From Nonomuraea rubra (GTDB lineage Bacteria; Actinomycetota; Actinomycetes; Streptosporangiales; Streptosporangiaceae), in the NCBI RefSeq assembly GCF_014207985.1, contig NZ_JACHMI010000001.1, positions 9,159,001 through 9,223,000 on the forward strand: a stretch of 64,000 bases of DNA, in the 5' to 3' direction. The notes under the pieces are model-generated. The model saw only the letters and a list, made by a program, of their open reading frames with translations. It was not told the origin of the DNA and did not search any database. Shown piece after piece: positions 51,663-60,551 of this stretch; positions within the stretch are counted from its first letter, which is position 1, and every line of letters begins with the position of its first letter. The position numbers and the translations under genes were made by a program.

Positions 51663-54374
51663 TCAGATGTGCTCGCCGACGAGCGCGAGGCACTGGAAGG
51701 CGGCCAGGCCGAACTGCGCGCTGGCGTTCGTGCTCAGGTCCGCCTCGTCGACGGGGTTCAGCACGGCGGGCCCCTCGACGCGCCTGGCGCCGAACGGGTG
51801 GTTGTCCGGGTAGCCGGCGTGGCCGGTACGCAGCTCCTGCCAGGCCCGCTCGGCCAGGGCCTGGTCGCCGAGCTGCCTGGCCGCGTAGGCGGTGGCCCGC
51901 GAGTACGCCTGGCGCAGGTTGAGGTTGCCCCAGTCGGCCCCGGTGACCTCCTTCTGCTCGGCCTTGGTGGCGTTGTAGAGGCGGCAGAACTCCAGCCACT
52001 TGGCCTTCACGGCCTGGTCGTCGATCAGGCCGATCAGCTCCGTCATGACCTCGATGAGGCCGAAGACCGAGCTGAGGCTGCCGATGCTCACCGACTTCTC
52101 CGTCATCGGGTTGAACCGGCCGTCGGCGAGGTTGTACGTGACGCCGGCCTGCACCCAGCCGTTGGGCAGCGCGGCGATCGTGGTGGCGCCGTTGACCAGC
52201 TTGGTCCGGGCGATCGGGTCGCCGCCCCGCTCCCACTCGGCCAGCCACGCCATGGCCAGCGAACCCCAGTCGGTGGTCTGCCCGACGCCGAGCGCCTTGG
52301 GGTCGGGGTCGAACGGCTCACCGCCGTTGATCTTGCGGCCGGGGTCGAGGACGAGGAAGGTGCGGTCGGAGTCGATCAGGTCGTGCATGACGTCGCCGAT
52401 GCGCTCGTCGGCGGTCAGGAAGTAGTAGAAGCGCTTGTAGCCGGCGTTGCTGATGCGGACCTGCTTGGCGCTGTCGGCCCAGTGCAGGATGCCGTGCCGG
52501 GTGCCCAGGCCGCGCCACTTGCCGAGGTGGTACATGTCCACCTCGCTGGTGTGGCGGGTCATCGCCTCGGCGAAGCGGAACGCCTTGGCGTCGCCGGTGC
52601 GCAGGTAGTGGTACCAGAGCCACAGGTCCGTGGACAGCTCCGAGTTGTCCCAGGCGTAGCCGCCCACGTCGTAGCGCCAGACGTGCCGGTCGCCGTCGTA
52701 GCTGTGCATGATGTCGCCGTAGTCCCAGAAGCCGTACCAGGAGCGCTGGTCCACCTGCTCGCGGTGGTACTTGTGCATCAGGTCGAGCTTGTCCTCCAGC
52801 GCGGCCTTGGCCGGGACCGAGCGGTCCACGGGCGACCAGGAGCCGAACACGCCGGCCGCGTGGTTGTGCTGCGGCGGGCTGGTCAGCAGGGGCGGGGTGG
52901 CGTTGGCGGCGGCGAGCTGCGCGAAGCGCTCGCTCGAAGGGGTGCCCCCCAGCGCCCAGAACGTCAGCTCGGTGGTGCGGGCGACCCCGTACGGCGTGCC
53001 GAAGCCGGGCTCGTAGTCCTCGTAGGTGATCTCCAGGGCGTCGAGCTGCTCGGGATAGGTGTCCTGGCCCAGTCCGTCGTGGTAGAAGCGCAGGTCCATG
53101 GCGCCGGCGCGGGGCGACCACATCCAGACGGTGGCCTGCGCCTCGCCGGTGGCGGCCCCGGTGATCTCCAGCTCGGTCGGGTGGAGCTGCCAGAAGTTGC
53201 GCATGCCGAACGCCAGCCCGCCGGTCGGGCCGCCGACGTAGGCCAGGCCGGAGGCGCGGCGGCCCCCGTCCACGCGGATCCACGAGTGGCCCGGCCCGGT
53301 GCGCTTGTGGATCTCGAACCCGTGCGCGGTGAGCTGGCTCAGCCGGTAGTCGCCCCAGGCCGGGATCCAGTGCAGGCGGGTGGTGACGCGCTGGTCCCAG
53401 GTGGCCGGGTCGGGGGTGGCCTTGCCCTGGTACTGGGCCTGCCGGACGGCCTGGCCCGGGTCGCGGCGCAGGCCGGTGATGCCGCGTACGGCCTCGGCCA
53501 GCACGCCGTCGCCCTCGCCGGCGAAGCGGACGTGCCGGTCGTGCGGCTCGCCGCGCATCGGCACGGCGAAGCGCACGCCGAGGCCGTTGATGAAGTCCTT
53601 GTTCTCGTTGCCGTCGTAGACGAAGGTGTGCACGACGCGGACGGCGTCCGAGCCCGCGTACAGGTAGCAGCGCACCGTGAACGGCAGCCACTCGCGGCGC
53701 CCCTTCTTGTGCCTGCCCTCTACCCTGACCACCGCCCGCACGGGCCCGGACTGCTCGACGTGCACCGAGGAGATCCGGCTGGTGAACGATTCGCTCTTGC
53801 CCGGCTCCTCGGGCTTGTCCTGGCGGGAGGCGACCAGGCGGCCGTCCTTGGCGATGACCGTGCCGCCCCGCGTGATCGACGTGATGACGTGCTCGCCGGA
53901 GCGTGCGAACGCCACGGTGACCACGCCGGTGTCCACGGTGACCTGCCCGCCGTCGGTCTTCACGACCACCGGCGCGGCGGGCCTGGCGGCCGTGCCGGCG
54001 CCGAGCCGGTACGTCTCGGCCCGCGGCTCCGCTCCGCTGATCGCGTGGGCGGTCCACTTCACCGAGCCGTCCGGCCAGTAGCCGATCGGCCACGTCTGCA
54101 CCGGCACCTGCGCGCCGGCCTCGGTGGTCAGCGTGAACTCCTGGCCTGGCGCGAACGCGCCGCGCGGCCACGGCACGCCCCACGTCGTGCCGCCGGTCAC
54201 CTCGGCGGGGGCGCCGCCTTCCAGCCACTTCAGCGGGATCGGGTCATGGCCGTGCACCTCGGCCGGTGTCGGGGCGGCCTGCGCGGCGGCCGGGCTCGCG
54301 CCGCGTAGGGCCAGCGCCGCCGCGGTTCCCGCGGCGGTCGTGGTGAGCATGGTGCGTCGGCTGATGTCAACCAC
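51663..54374 (-). CDS. Tat-exported exo-rhamnogalacturonan lyase-like protein (PcRGLX type, PL26-like)
   Basis: A 903-residue secreted protein starting VVDISRRTMLTTTAAG, a Tat signal with RR. Following the signal are a RIFT-barrel-like region (PIPLKWLEGGAP...GVPWPRGAF), a central beta-sandwich and a C-terminal alpha/alpha toroid rich in aromatic and His residues (QPHN... region: PPQHNHAAGVFGSW; SWYGFWDYGD). This order fits the fungal exo-rhamnogalacturonan lyase PcRGLX group. It would release disaccharides from pectin backbone. GTG 54374 has AAGGAGAC. An AAGCGCTT operator lies 30 bp upstream. Confidence 0.8.
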   Translation of the reverse strand: MVDISRRTMLTTTAAGTAAALALRGASPAAAQAAPTPAEVHGHDPIPLKWLEGGAPAEVTGGTTWGVPWPRGAFAPGQEFTLTTEAGAQVPVQTWPIGYWPDGSVKWTAHAISGAEPRAETYRLGAGTAARPAAPVVVKTDGGQVTVDTGVVTVAFARSGEHVITSITRGGTVIAKDGRLVASRQDKPEEPGKSESFTSRISSVHVEQSGPVRAVVRVEGRHKKGRREWLPFTVRCYLYAGSDAVRVVHTFVYDGNENKDFINGLGVRFAVPMRGEPHDRHVRFAGEGDGVLAEAVRGITGLRRDPGQAVRQAQYQGKATPDPATWDQRVTTRLHWIPAWGDYRLSQLTAHGFEIHKRTGPGHSWIRVDGGRRASGLAYVGGPTGGLAFGMRNFWQLHPTELEITGAATGEAQATVWMWSPRAGAMDLRFYHDGLGQDTYPEQLDALEITYEDYEPGFGTPYGVARTTELTFWALGGTPSSERFAQLAAANATPPLLTSPPQHNHAAGVFGSWSPVDRSVPAKAALEDKLDLMHKYHREQVDQRSWYGFWDYGDIMHSYDGDRHVWRYDVGGYAWDNSELSTDLWLWYHYLRTGDAKAFRFAEAMTRHTSEVDMYHLGKWRGLGTRHGILHWADSAKQVRISNAGYKRFYYFLTADERIGDVMHDLIDSDRTFLVLDPGRKINGGEPFDPDPKALGVGQTTDWGSLAMAWLAEWERGGDPIARTKLVNGATTIAALPNGWVQAGVTYNLADGRFNPMTEKSVSIGSLSSVFGLIEVMTELIGLIDDQAVKAKWLEFCRLYNATKAEQKEVTGADWGNLNLRQAYSRATAYAARQLGDQALAERAWQELRTGHAGYPDNHPFGARRVEGPAVLNPVDEADLSTNASAQFGLAAFQCLALVGEHI

Positions 54375-54403
54375 AGGGTCGTCTCCTTGCGCGGGCCGAG
54401 CCC

Positions 54404-54420
54404 GGTAAGCGCTTTCCAAA
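54404..54420 (-). promoter_or_regulatory. LacI-type operator GTAAGCGCTTTCC before the exo-lyase
   Basis: GGTAAGCGCTTTCCAAA contains the palindrome AAGCGCTT and lies 30-46 bp upstream of the exo-lyase start, inside the 82-bp spacer to the PL11 gene. Same core as the other three sites in this locus. Confidence 0.6.
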
Positions 54421-54456
54421 GGTGCGCCGGGCCCGGCTGTTCCTTGAGATGGGGGG

Positions 54457-56262
54457 TCAGCTACCGGCGTAGGCGATGTTCGGCCGGGGCGGCGTGGTCA
54501 TGCCGTTGCCGAGGTAGTAGTCGGTGTGGTGGTCCTGCAGGTAGCCCTTGACGGTCAGGTCGTTGCGGTAGGCCGGGTTGTGGGCGAGCGTGTAGAGCCG
54601 GGTGGCCGTCGGCCTGTCCGTGGTGAAGACGACCAGCTCGTCGTGGTCGGACGAGGGCATCACGACCTCCTCGCGCCAGTCGCCGAGGATGTCACCGATC
54701 AGCGCGGGGTACTGGGTGCCGACGTTGACCGCGCCGTGGTTCCAGGTGGTCACCAGCCTCGACACGCCGCCGGTGGCCGGGTCCCACTTCTCGATCTTGC
54801 CGTCGTTGAACAGCTCCATGCCGAGGTCGCCGTCCCAGAACACGCCCAGGTGCGGCCACGGGCCGGTGGCCTGGGTGAGCGTGTTGCCGCGGGCGTTGTA
54901 GACGCCCGAGAAGGACCAGACCTCCATGCCGGGGAAGCGCGGGTCGATGTCGCCCGCCATGCCCCGCCCGACGTCGCCGACGCCGTCCTCGACGTGCCGC
55001 CAGAGCATGGTGCCCTGCTGCGCGCCGTAGTAGTACTCGCGCAGGCCGCTGGGGTTGTCCTGCTGGACGCCGTACCCTTCCAGGCCCGGCCTGGACGGGT
55101 CCAGGTCCCCGATGTGGAACCTGTCGCCGTGCACGACGCCCTCGTCGGCCAGGGAGTAGCGCAGGGTCCCGTCGCCGTTGAGCACGAACCCGATCTCGGC
55201 GACCTCGTCCCTGCCGTCTCCGTCCACGTCGATGATCCGGGTGTTGTGCCCGTCGGCGTGGTCCGCGCCGCCGCGCAGCCACTTCCACTGGTTGGTCAGC
55301 CTGCTGCCGTCGAACCTCAAGGCGGTGAACATGAGGTTGAAGCCGCCGTCACCGACCCGGTTCTTCATGTACGCCACCAGGCTGGGCGTCACGCCGTCGA
55401 GGTGGCCGACGCCGAGGCGGGCCGGCATCGGGCCGTCCGCCAGGTAGTCCGCGGGCACCGGGGCGGTGGCGCGGGGCGCGCCGGTCCGGCCGTCGAGGAT
55501 GGCGATGGCCTGCCGGGTGTCGTCGGGGGCGGTGTACCTGCTGCCGTCGCCGAACGTGACCCCGTTGGCCACGCGCACCGCGACCTCGGCGCGGCCGTCG
55601 CTGTCGAGGTCGTAGACGGTCACGCCGTCCCAGTGGCCCACGTCGATGACCGACGAGCCGCCCTCGATGTTGTCCTGGTCGGTGCTGTTCGGCCCCAGGT
55701 TCGCCGACCACAGGAAGGTGCCGTCGCCGCGGTAGGCCTCGATCGTCTGGGGGCTGGTCTGCCGGTCCACCACGTAGTCGTAGGCGCCGTCGCCGTCGAG
55801 GTCGCCGACCCAGACGAACTTGATCGGGCCGCCGGGCCGCAGCGGCACGCGGACCACCGGCTCGGCGGCGTGGTTCGCGGTCAGCAGGAAGGACTTGCTG
55901 GCGGGCTGCCAGACGCCGTCGACGATCGGGCGTACGTAGTAGCTGTTGCGCCGCGTGAGGTCGGCCGTGGAGTCCACGAAGTTGGTGCCGCCGGTCAGCG
56001 GGTCGGTGTTGAGCTTGACGGCCGCGCCGCCGGCGGTGGACCGGTAGACGTTGAAGGCGATCCCGGCCGGGTCCAGGCCGAGCAGCCGCCACGTGATCAG
56101 GACCTCCGTGGCGCTCCTGCGGACGGCCACGACCCCGCGGTCGAGGTTCTCCATCGGGCGGGCGGCCGCGGCGGCGGCGGGCGGCGGGGCGGCGACCGGA
56201 GCGGCGCCGAGGAGGAGCAGCGCCGTGGCGGCGACGGCACGTAAGCGGTTCGTGGCGTTCAT
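54457..56262 (-). CDS. Rhamnogalacturonan lyase, PL11 family
   Basis: A 601-residue secreted endo/exo-acting lyase of the YesW/YesX type. A Sec signal of about 33 residues is followed by a fibronectin-III-like N-terminal part (VAVRRSATEVLITWRLLG) and an eight-bladed propeller with repeated calcium-binding DxDGDGxxD motifs: GDLDGDGAYDYVVD, YDLDSDGRAEVAV, DVDGDGRDEVAEIG. The late GDILGDWREEVV and TLAHNPAYRNDLTVKGY are typical. ATG 56262 has GGAGGTC. Cleaves the rhamnose-galacturonate backbone; operon or coregulated with the exo-lyase. Confidence 0.92.
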   Translation of the reverse strand: MNATNRLRAVAATALLLLGAAPVAAPPPAAAAAARPMENLDRGVVAVRRSATEVLITWRLLGLDPAGIAFNVYRSTAGGAAVKLNTDPLTGGTNFVDSTADLTRRNSYYVRPIVDGVWQPASKSFLLTANHAAEPVVRVPLRPGGPIKFVWVGDLDGDGAYDYVVDRQTSPQTIEAYRGDGTFLWSANLGPNSTDQDNIEGGSSVIDVGHWDGVTVYDLDSDGRAEVAVRVANGVTFGDGSRYTAPDDTRQAIAILDGRTGAPRATAPVPADYLADGPMPARLGVGHLDGVTPSLVAYMKNRVGDGGFNLMFTALRFDGSRLTNQWKWLRGGADHADGHNTRIIDVDGDGRDEVAEIGFVLNGDGTLRYSLADEGVVHGDRFHIGDLDPSRPGLEGYGVQQDNPSGLREYYYGAQQGTMLWRHVEDGVGDVGRGMAGDIDPRFPGMEVWSFSGVYNARGNTLTQATGPWPHLGVFWDGDLGMELFNDGKIEKWDPATGGVSRLVTTWNHGAVNVGTQYPALIGDILGDWREEVVMPSSDHDELVVFTTDRPTATRLYTLAHNPAYRNDLTVKGYLQDHHTDYYLGNGMTTPPRPNIAYAGS

Positions 56263-56330
56263 GATGACCTCCGTGGTCACGAGGGGGGTGCCGGGCGGGG
56301 GTCGCGTAACCCGGTCGAAACCCACGAGGG

Positions 56331-56347
56331 TTGAAGCGTTTACATAG
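56331..56347 (-). promoter_or_regulatory. LacI-type operator (GAAGCGTTTACAT) before the PL11 lyase
   Basis: TTGAAGCGTTTACATAG, 69 bp upstream of the PL11 start; shares an identical 13-mer with the operator at 49442. Confidence 0.65.
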
Positions 56348-56443
56348 ACGGGATGGGACCACGAACGCTGTGTGAAGTCAAGATCTCTGTCATGCCTGGC
56401 CCGAAGGGTTTGACGGCTGGCGGCGCGTGCGCCATCATCGCGT

Positions 56444-56457
56444 GCAAGCGGTTTACG
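56444..56457 (+). promoter_or_regulatory. LacI-type operator (GCAAGCGGTTTACG) before the MFS gene
   Basis: AAGCGGTTTAC core about 100 bp upstream of the MFS start. A full Shine-Dalgarno (GAAGGAGGTG) follows at about 56458-56468 but no standard start codon of the MFS frame lies near it; an in-frame TAA at 56473 precludes it. Confidence 0.5.
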
Positions 56458-56547
56458 CGAAGGAGGTGCGGATAAGGATTCGGATATCGGTCCGGCCGCA
56501 TCTCGATATTGGACCCGCCGGTCACGGCTCTGGTGTGCTCGGTTCCC

Positions 56548-57720
56548 GTGACTGTCGCCGCCCCCGTCTCCCCTCCGCCCTCCGTGGACCCCGCAGGCCG
56601 CCGGGTCGTCGTCACGGTGGTCGCCATCCAGCTCGCCTGCTGCCTGGGCTTCTTCTCGGTGATGGCGCACCTGGTCGCGCACCTGCGGCACGACCTCGGC
56701 CTGATGGCGGGCACGGCGGGGCTGATCCTCGGGGCGCGGACCGGGCTGCAGTTCGCGCTGCTGCTGCCGGTGGGGGCGCTCACCGACCTGATCGGCGCGC
56801 GCCGTACCGGGGTGATCGCCTGCTTCGTACGCGCGGCGGGCTTCGCCCTGCTCGGGACGGCCGAGAGCGTCGGCGCGCTGCTCTGCGCGGCCGTCGTGGT
56901 CGCCGTGGGCGGCGCGCTCTACAACCCGGCGGCGCAGAGCCTGCTGGCCGGTGCCGGGCCGCACCAGGCCGGGGGCTTCGCCGCGTACGTCACCGCGCAA
57001 CACGTCGCCACCGTCGCCGGGCCGCCCGTGGGGCTGGCGCTGATCTCGCTGGAGCCCGGGTTCGCGCTGCTGACCGGGGCGGCCGCGGCCACGTGGGCGG
57101 TCTCCGGCGTGCTGTTCCTCCTGCTGCCCAGGACCGGGCGGCGGCCCGCCGCCTTCCGCGGGGTGCTGCCCGGCGTGCGGGCCGTGCTCGGCGACCGTTC
57201 CTTCCTGCTCTTCGCGCTGATGACCGCGCCCACGACGCTGCTGGCCGGGCACATCATGACGGCCGTGCCGCTGCTCGGCTTCGCGCCGGGCGCGGCCACG
57301 CTCAGCTTCTGCGCCCTGGCCGCGGTCGCCGCCGCTGCCCAGCCGTTCGTCGCCGCCGGGCGGCGGGGCGAGCGGCCCTGGGTGCTGCGGGCCGGGCTGC
57401 TGTGCGCGGCGGCGGCGTTCCTCGTGCTCGCGCCGCTCGACGGCACCGAATTGGGGCCGCTGATGGTCGCCGCCGTGCTGAACGGCGTGGCCAACGGGCT
57501 GATCCAGCCGTCGATCTTCCAGCGCGTCACCCGGCACGCGCCGCCCGAGCGGTTCGGGTCGTACTACGGGGTGCTGGCGTGCTGTGCCGGGCTGTTCTCG
57601 TTCGTGTGCGAGGTCGTGGTGGGGCAGCTGTTCGACCTGGGGCCGGCGGGGGCGACGGCGGCGCTCGTCGGGGTCGCCTCGTTCGCGCTGCTGGCCGCGT
57701 TCGGCACCCGGGGCCCGTGA
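56548..57720 (+). CDS. MFS transporter (12 helices)
   Basis: A 390-residue major facilitator protein. Landmarks: VVTVVAIQLACCLGFFSVMAHLVAHL at the first helix, LPVGALTDLIGARRTG (motif A, loop 2-3) and GVANGLIQPSIFQRVTRHAP between later helices. GTG 56548 is used; TTG 56509 and GTG 56533 are in frame and equally possible. Its AAGCGG operator suggests co-regulation with the pectin genes, so it may import a breakdown product, but no substrate motif is readable. Confidence 0.82.
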   Translation: MTVAAPVSPPPSVDPAGRRVVVTVVAIQLACCLGFFSVMAHLVAHLRHDLGLMAGTAGLILGARTGLQFALLLPVGALTDLIGARRTGVIACFVRAAGFALLGTAESVGALLCAAVVVAVGGALYNPAAQSLLAGAGPHQAGGFAAYVTAQHVATVAGPPVGLALISLEPGFALLTGAAAATWAVSGVLFLLLPRTGRRPAAFRGVLPGVRAVLGDRSFLLFALMTAPTTLLAGHIMTAVPLLGFAPGAATLSFCALAAVAAAAQPFVAAGRRGERPWVLRAGLLCAAAAFLVLAPLDGTELGPLMVAAVLNGVANGLIQPSIFQRVTRHAPPERFGSYYGVLACCAGLFSFVCEVVVGQLFDLGPAGATAALVGVASFALLAAFGTRGP

Positions 57721-57734
57721 ACGAGAGTCACGGG

Positions 57735-58796
57735 TTACGGCTGCGGGTCGGGGGCGAGGGGCGGGCCGTCGGGGAGGCCGGCGGGGTCGCGCCAGGTGGC
57801 CAGGAACCGCTCGGCCACCGCGCTCGACCCGGCGAACGGCCCGTCCGGATGCTCCAGCGCCTCGGCGGTGAGCCGGGCGATCCGCTCCTCCACGACGGCG
57901 CGCGCCGAGGCGGCGTCGCGGACCCGGCCGGTGCGGTCGGCGAGGTAGCCGATGGTGGCGCCGGCGCCGCAGACGAAGTCCGCCAGCGTGACCACGCCCC
58001 GCTCCCGCAGCGTGCGCAGCCCCGCCGCCGTGTAGGGCACGTTCGCCGCCGGGGCGATCAGGCCGGCGCGCACCCGGGAGGCCCGCTCGGCGGTCAGCGT
58101 CCCGGTGCGCGCGCCGGGCACGAGCACGTCGGCGGCCACCTCGTACAGTGCCTCCGGCGGGAGCACGGGCAGCCCGAGCCGGCCCACGCAGGCGTCGCCG
58201 TGCTCGGCACGCAGCCGTGCCAGCCGGTCCACGTCGAGCCCCGCCGGGTCGGCGACGCAGCCGTACAGGGTGGACAGCGCGACGACCCGCCCGCCACGCA
58301 GCGCGGCCTCGCGGACGACGGCGCCGCCCACCTTGCCGAACCCCTCCACCGCCAGCGTCCGCCCCGCCAGCCCGCCCAGTGCGGTCTCCGCCGCGACCAC
58401 CACGCCCAGGCCGGTCACGATCGTGTCCACCAGCTCGCCGCCGACCTCCTGGTGCATCAGCGAGTCGGCGCGGTAGTCGGGCAGCGAGGCGAAGTCCTGC
58501 GTGCGGGTGCCCAGGTCAGAGGCGGTGAGGAACTCGCCCTTCTCGATCAGCGGGGTGATCTCCTCGCAGTAGCGCGCCAGGGTGACCTCGCGCTCCGCGT
58601 CCGTGGCCCGCAGCACCGCCTTGGCCCCGCCGATCCGCTCCCCCAGCACGGCCAGCTTGTACGTCATCGCCCGCGCCAGCAGCCCCGCCTCACCGGGGGT
58701 GACGTCAGGGGCGAGCCGCGTACCGCCCGCACTCGTCGGGCAGTCGAGGTCGAAGGCGACGTAACCGTCCACGGAGACGAGCTCCACGATCCTCAT
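57735..58796 (-). CDS. Glu/Leu/Phe/Val dehydrogenase family protein
   Basis: A 353-residue amino-acid dehydrogenase-like protein. N-terminal substrate domain: VAFDLDCPTSAGGTRLAPDVT, then KLAVLGERIGGAKAVL with the catalytic-type lysines (TYK; GGAK). C-terminal NAD domain: GRTLAVEGFGKVGGAVVREA. Length is like leucine/valine dehydrogenases (about 350), and the usual glycine-rich substrate loop is changed to STSAGG-like PTSAGG. ATG 58796 with GAGGGG upstream. Substrate uncertain. Convergent with the MFS gene, 14 bp apart. Confidence 0.83.
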   Translation of the reverse strand: MRIVELVSVDGYVAFDLDCPTSAGGTRLAPDVTPGEAGLLARAMTYKLAVLGERIGGAKAVLRATDAEREVTLARYCEEITPLIEKGEFLTASDLGTRTQDFASLPDYRADSLMHQEVGGELVDTIVTGLGVVVAAETALGGLAGRTLAVEGFGKVGGAVVREAALRGGRVVALSTLYGCVADPAGLDVDRLARLRAEHGDACVGRLGLPVLPPEALYEVAADVLVPGARTGTLTAERASRVRAGLIAPAANVPYTAAGLRTLRERGVVTLADFVCGAGATIGYLADRTGRVRDAASARAVVEERIARLTAEALEHPDGPFAGSSAVAERFLATWRDPAGLPDGPPLAPDPQP

Positions 58797-59008
58797 GCGC
58801 ACCCCTCATCCCCGGCCCGATACCGCGAATATCGGCGAGACGCGGCCGTAGGTCAAGGTCCATTGCGGATCACCGCCGGGAACCCCGGGGCCCGCTGCTG
58901 GGATCTTGCCCTTTGTAGTGGCTGTGTAGGAACTCTCTGGCGGCCGCTCACATGCTTGATCGCAGCGGGCGCCACCAGCGCGCCCCCGGAAGAACCAGGG
59001 AGATCCCT
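58797..59008. promoter_or_regulatory. Promoter region of the peptide cassette
   Basis: A 212-bp spacer between the divergent dehydrogenase and the peptide gene. A promoter-like TTGCCC (58906-58911) with TAGGAA 15 bp further (58927-58932) points toward the peptide; it is not a consensus pair. The leader ends with GGGAG 6-7 nt before ATG 59009. Confidence 0.4.
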
Positions 59009-59086
59009 ATGGTCAAGACCGCCCGTCGCTACGCGAAGTACGCCATCAGCACCCTCTCCACCGCCATCTTCGTGCTGAACGGCTGA
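59009..59086 (+). CDS. 25-residue precursor-like peptide
   Basis: Begins MVKTARRYAKYAI and ends FVLNG. The N-terminal half is basic (KxxRRxxK), the second half hydrophobic with Ser/Thr, a shape like a membrane-inserted peptide or a small signal/pheromone precursor. A GGGAG ribosome site lies at the right distance. A strong hairpin follows 14 bp after the stop, then the ligase gene. Position and size are those of a product peptide followed by its processing enzymes; a C-terminal Gly (after Asn) is a natural adenylation target. No known family. Confidence 0.65.
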   Translation: MVKTARRYAKYAISTLSTAIFVLNG

Positions 59087-59100
59087 CGAGGACGAGTGAA

Positions 59101-59125
59101 CCCCCGGGAGGGTGTCTCCCGGGGG
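59101..59125 (+). terminator. Perfect 10-bp hairpin between peptide and ligase genes
   Basis: CCCCCGGGAG-GGTGT-CTCCCGGGGG. It lies 14 bp after the peptide stop and 25 bp before the ligase start, on the same strand. Such a hairpin usually lowers read-through so that the short upstream gene is made in excess of the downstream enzymes. Confidence 0.75.
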
Positions 59126-59150
59126 ACACCCACGACCGGAGGGACGAGGC

Positions 59151-60551
59151 GTGTTCGGGACCGCGGTACGCCAGCTTGGCTACGCCTGGTCGATGATGTC
59201 GGGGCGCAGGTTCCGCTTGCGGGACGTGAACGCGCTGGTCGACGACATGCGGGAGACCCTGGAGACGTTCGGCTCGCCCGGTGAGGGAGCCGACGACCTG
59301 CTCGCGGGCAACGACCCCGAGCTGCAGGAGGACCTCACCCGGCGGCGGCTGCGGCGCACGGTGCGGCACGCGGCGGCCGAGAGCCCCTACTACCGGCACC
59401 GGTTCGCGGCGACCGGGGTGGACCCCGCCTCGATCACGCCGCACACCCTGGCCTCGATCGCCCCCACCACCAAGGCCGACCTGCGCGGCCGGCCCGCGGC
59501 CTTCGTCTCCGACCGGGCGAAGCCGGCCGTGCTGGCGCACACCACGGGCACGACGGGGACGCCGACGCTCGTCTGGTTCTCCGCGTACGAGATCGAGCTG
59601 ATGTCGGCGCTGTCGGCGCTCGCGCTCATGATGGCCGGCAACCTGCGCTCCGACGACGTGTGGGCCAACGCGATCAGCTCCCGCTCCATCGCGCAGATCC
59701 TCACCGAGCGGGCCGTCACCCGTACCGGGGCGGCGTTCGCGCACCTGGGCGCCATCGACCCGGCGGCGACGCTCGACCGGCTGGCGACGCCGCTGCACGT
59801 ACCCGGCAAGCGCCCGCAGATCACCCACCTGAACCTGACCGCCTCCTACCTCGCGGCGCTCGTCCAGGAGGCCGACCGGGGCGGCTGGAAGGCCGGCGAC
59901 TTCGCCCTCACCACGATCTGGTCCGGCGGCGAGGTGCTCACGGACGCGCTGCGCGAGCGGGCGGAGCAGGTGTTCGGCGCGGAGGTCCGCGACGGCTACT
60001 CCATGACCGAGATCGCGCCCGTCTCCGGCCGGGTCTGCCCCGGCGGTCACCTCCACCTGCCGCCCGACCAGGGCCTGATCGAGATACTCGACCCCGTCAC
60101 GCTGGCCCCGGCCGCTCCCGGGGAGATCGGCACGATCGTGGTGACGCCGTACTCGACGTTCCGCGACACCACGCTCCTGCTCAGGCACGTCACCGGCGAC
60201 CTGGTCAGGACCCTGCCCGAGGGCCAGACCCCCACCTGCGCGCTGGCCGCGCTGCCCGCCACCTCCCGCGTGCTCGGCCGCAGGTCGCCCGGCGGGCTCA
60301 CCACGCGGGACGTGCTCGACCTGCTGCAGGCCGAGCACGCGCTGCCGCTGCCCACCCGGTACGCGCTGGACGGCGAGCTGCTCTACGTGGTGGCGGGCAA
60401 GCACGACCCCGGCCTGCTCGGGCGGCTGGAGGAGCGGGCGCACGGGCTGCCGCTGACCGGCATCGTCCTGGTCGAGACCGCCGAGGACCTGCCCGCGCCC
60501 TGCCGGCTCCGCGCCGACCTGCTGGAGCTCAGCTTCGAGCGAGGACTGTGA
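59151..60551 (+). CDS. PaaK-like adenylate-forming enzyme (phenylacetate-CoA ligase family)
   Basis: A 466-residue ANL-superfamily enzyme. ATP loop HTTGTTGTPTLVWFS (residues 130-144), GYSMTEIAPV (A5-type) and the adenylate-closing VTGDLVRTLPEG (A7) are present, with the N-terminal region (YYRHRFAATGVDP) of the PaaK/CapK group. It would activate a carboxylate as AMP ester, with CoA or another nucleophile as acceptor. GTG 59151 has GGAGGG at 59138. The stop overlaps the protease start by one base (TGATG). Whether it adenylates the peptide or a small acid cannot be told. Confidence 0.85.
   Translation: MFGTAVRQLGYAWSMMSGRRFRLRDVNALVDDMRETLETFGSPGEGADDLLAGNDPELQEDLTRRRLRRTVRHAAAESPYYRHRFAATGVDPASITPHTLASIAPTTKADLRGRPAAFVSDRAKPAVLAHTTGTTGTPTLVWFSAYEIELMSALSALALMMAGNLRSDDVWANAISSRSIAQILTERAVTRTGAAFAHLGAIDPAATLDRLATPLHVPGKRPQITHLNLTASYLAALVQEADRGGWKAGDFALTTIWSGGEVLTDALRERAEQVFGAEVRDGYSMTEIAPVSGRVCPGGHLHLPPDQGLIEILDPVTLAPAAPGEIGTIVVTPYSTFRDTTLLLRHVTGDLVRTLPEGQTPTCALAALPATSRVLGRRSPGGLTTRDVLDLLQAEHALPLPTRYALDGELLYVVAGKHDPGLLGRLEERAHGLPLTGIVLVETAEDLPAPCRLRADLLELSFERGL

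Noticed and set aside
51090..54308. 1072-residue plus-strand frame over the exo-lyase
   Set aside because: Val/Arg/Gly-rich antisense shadow; the minus strand has a Tat signal and recognisable lyase domains.
56427..59078. 883-residue plus-strand frame across MFS and the dehydrogenase
   Set aside because: No motifs; two real genes in other frames cover it.
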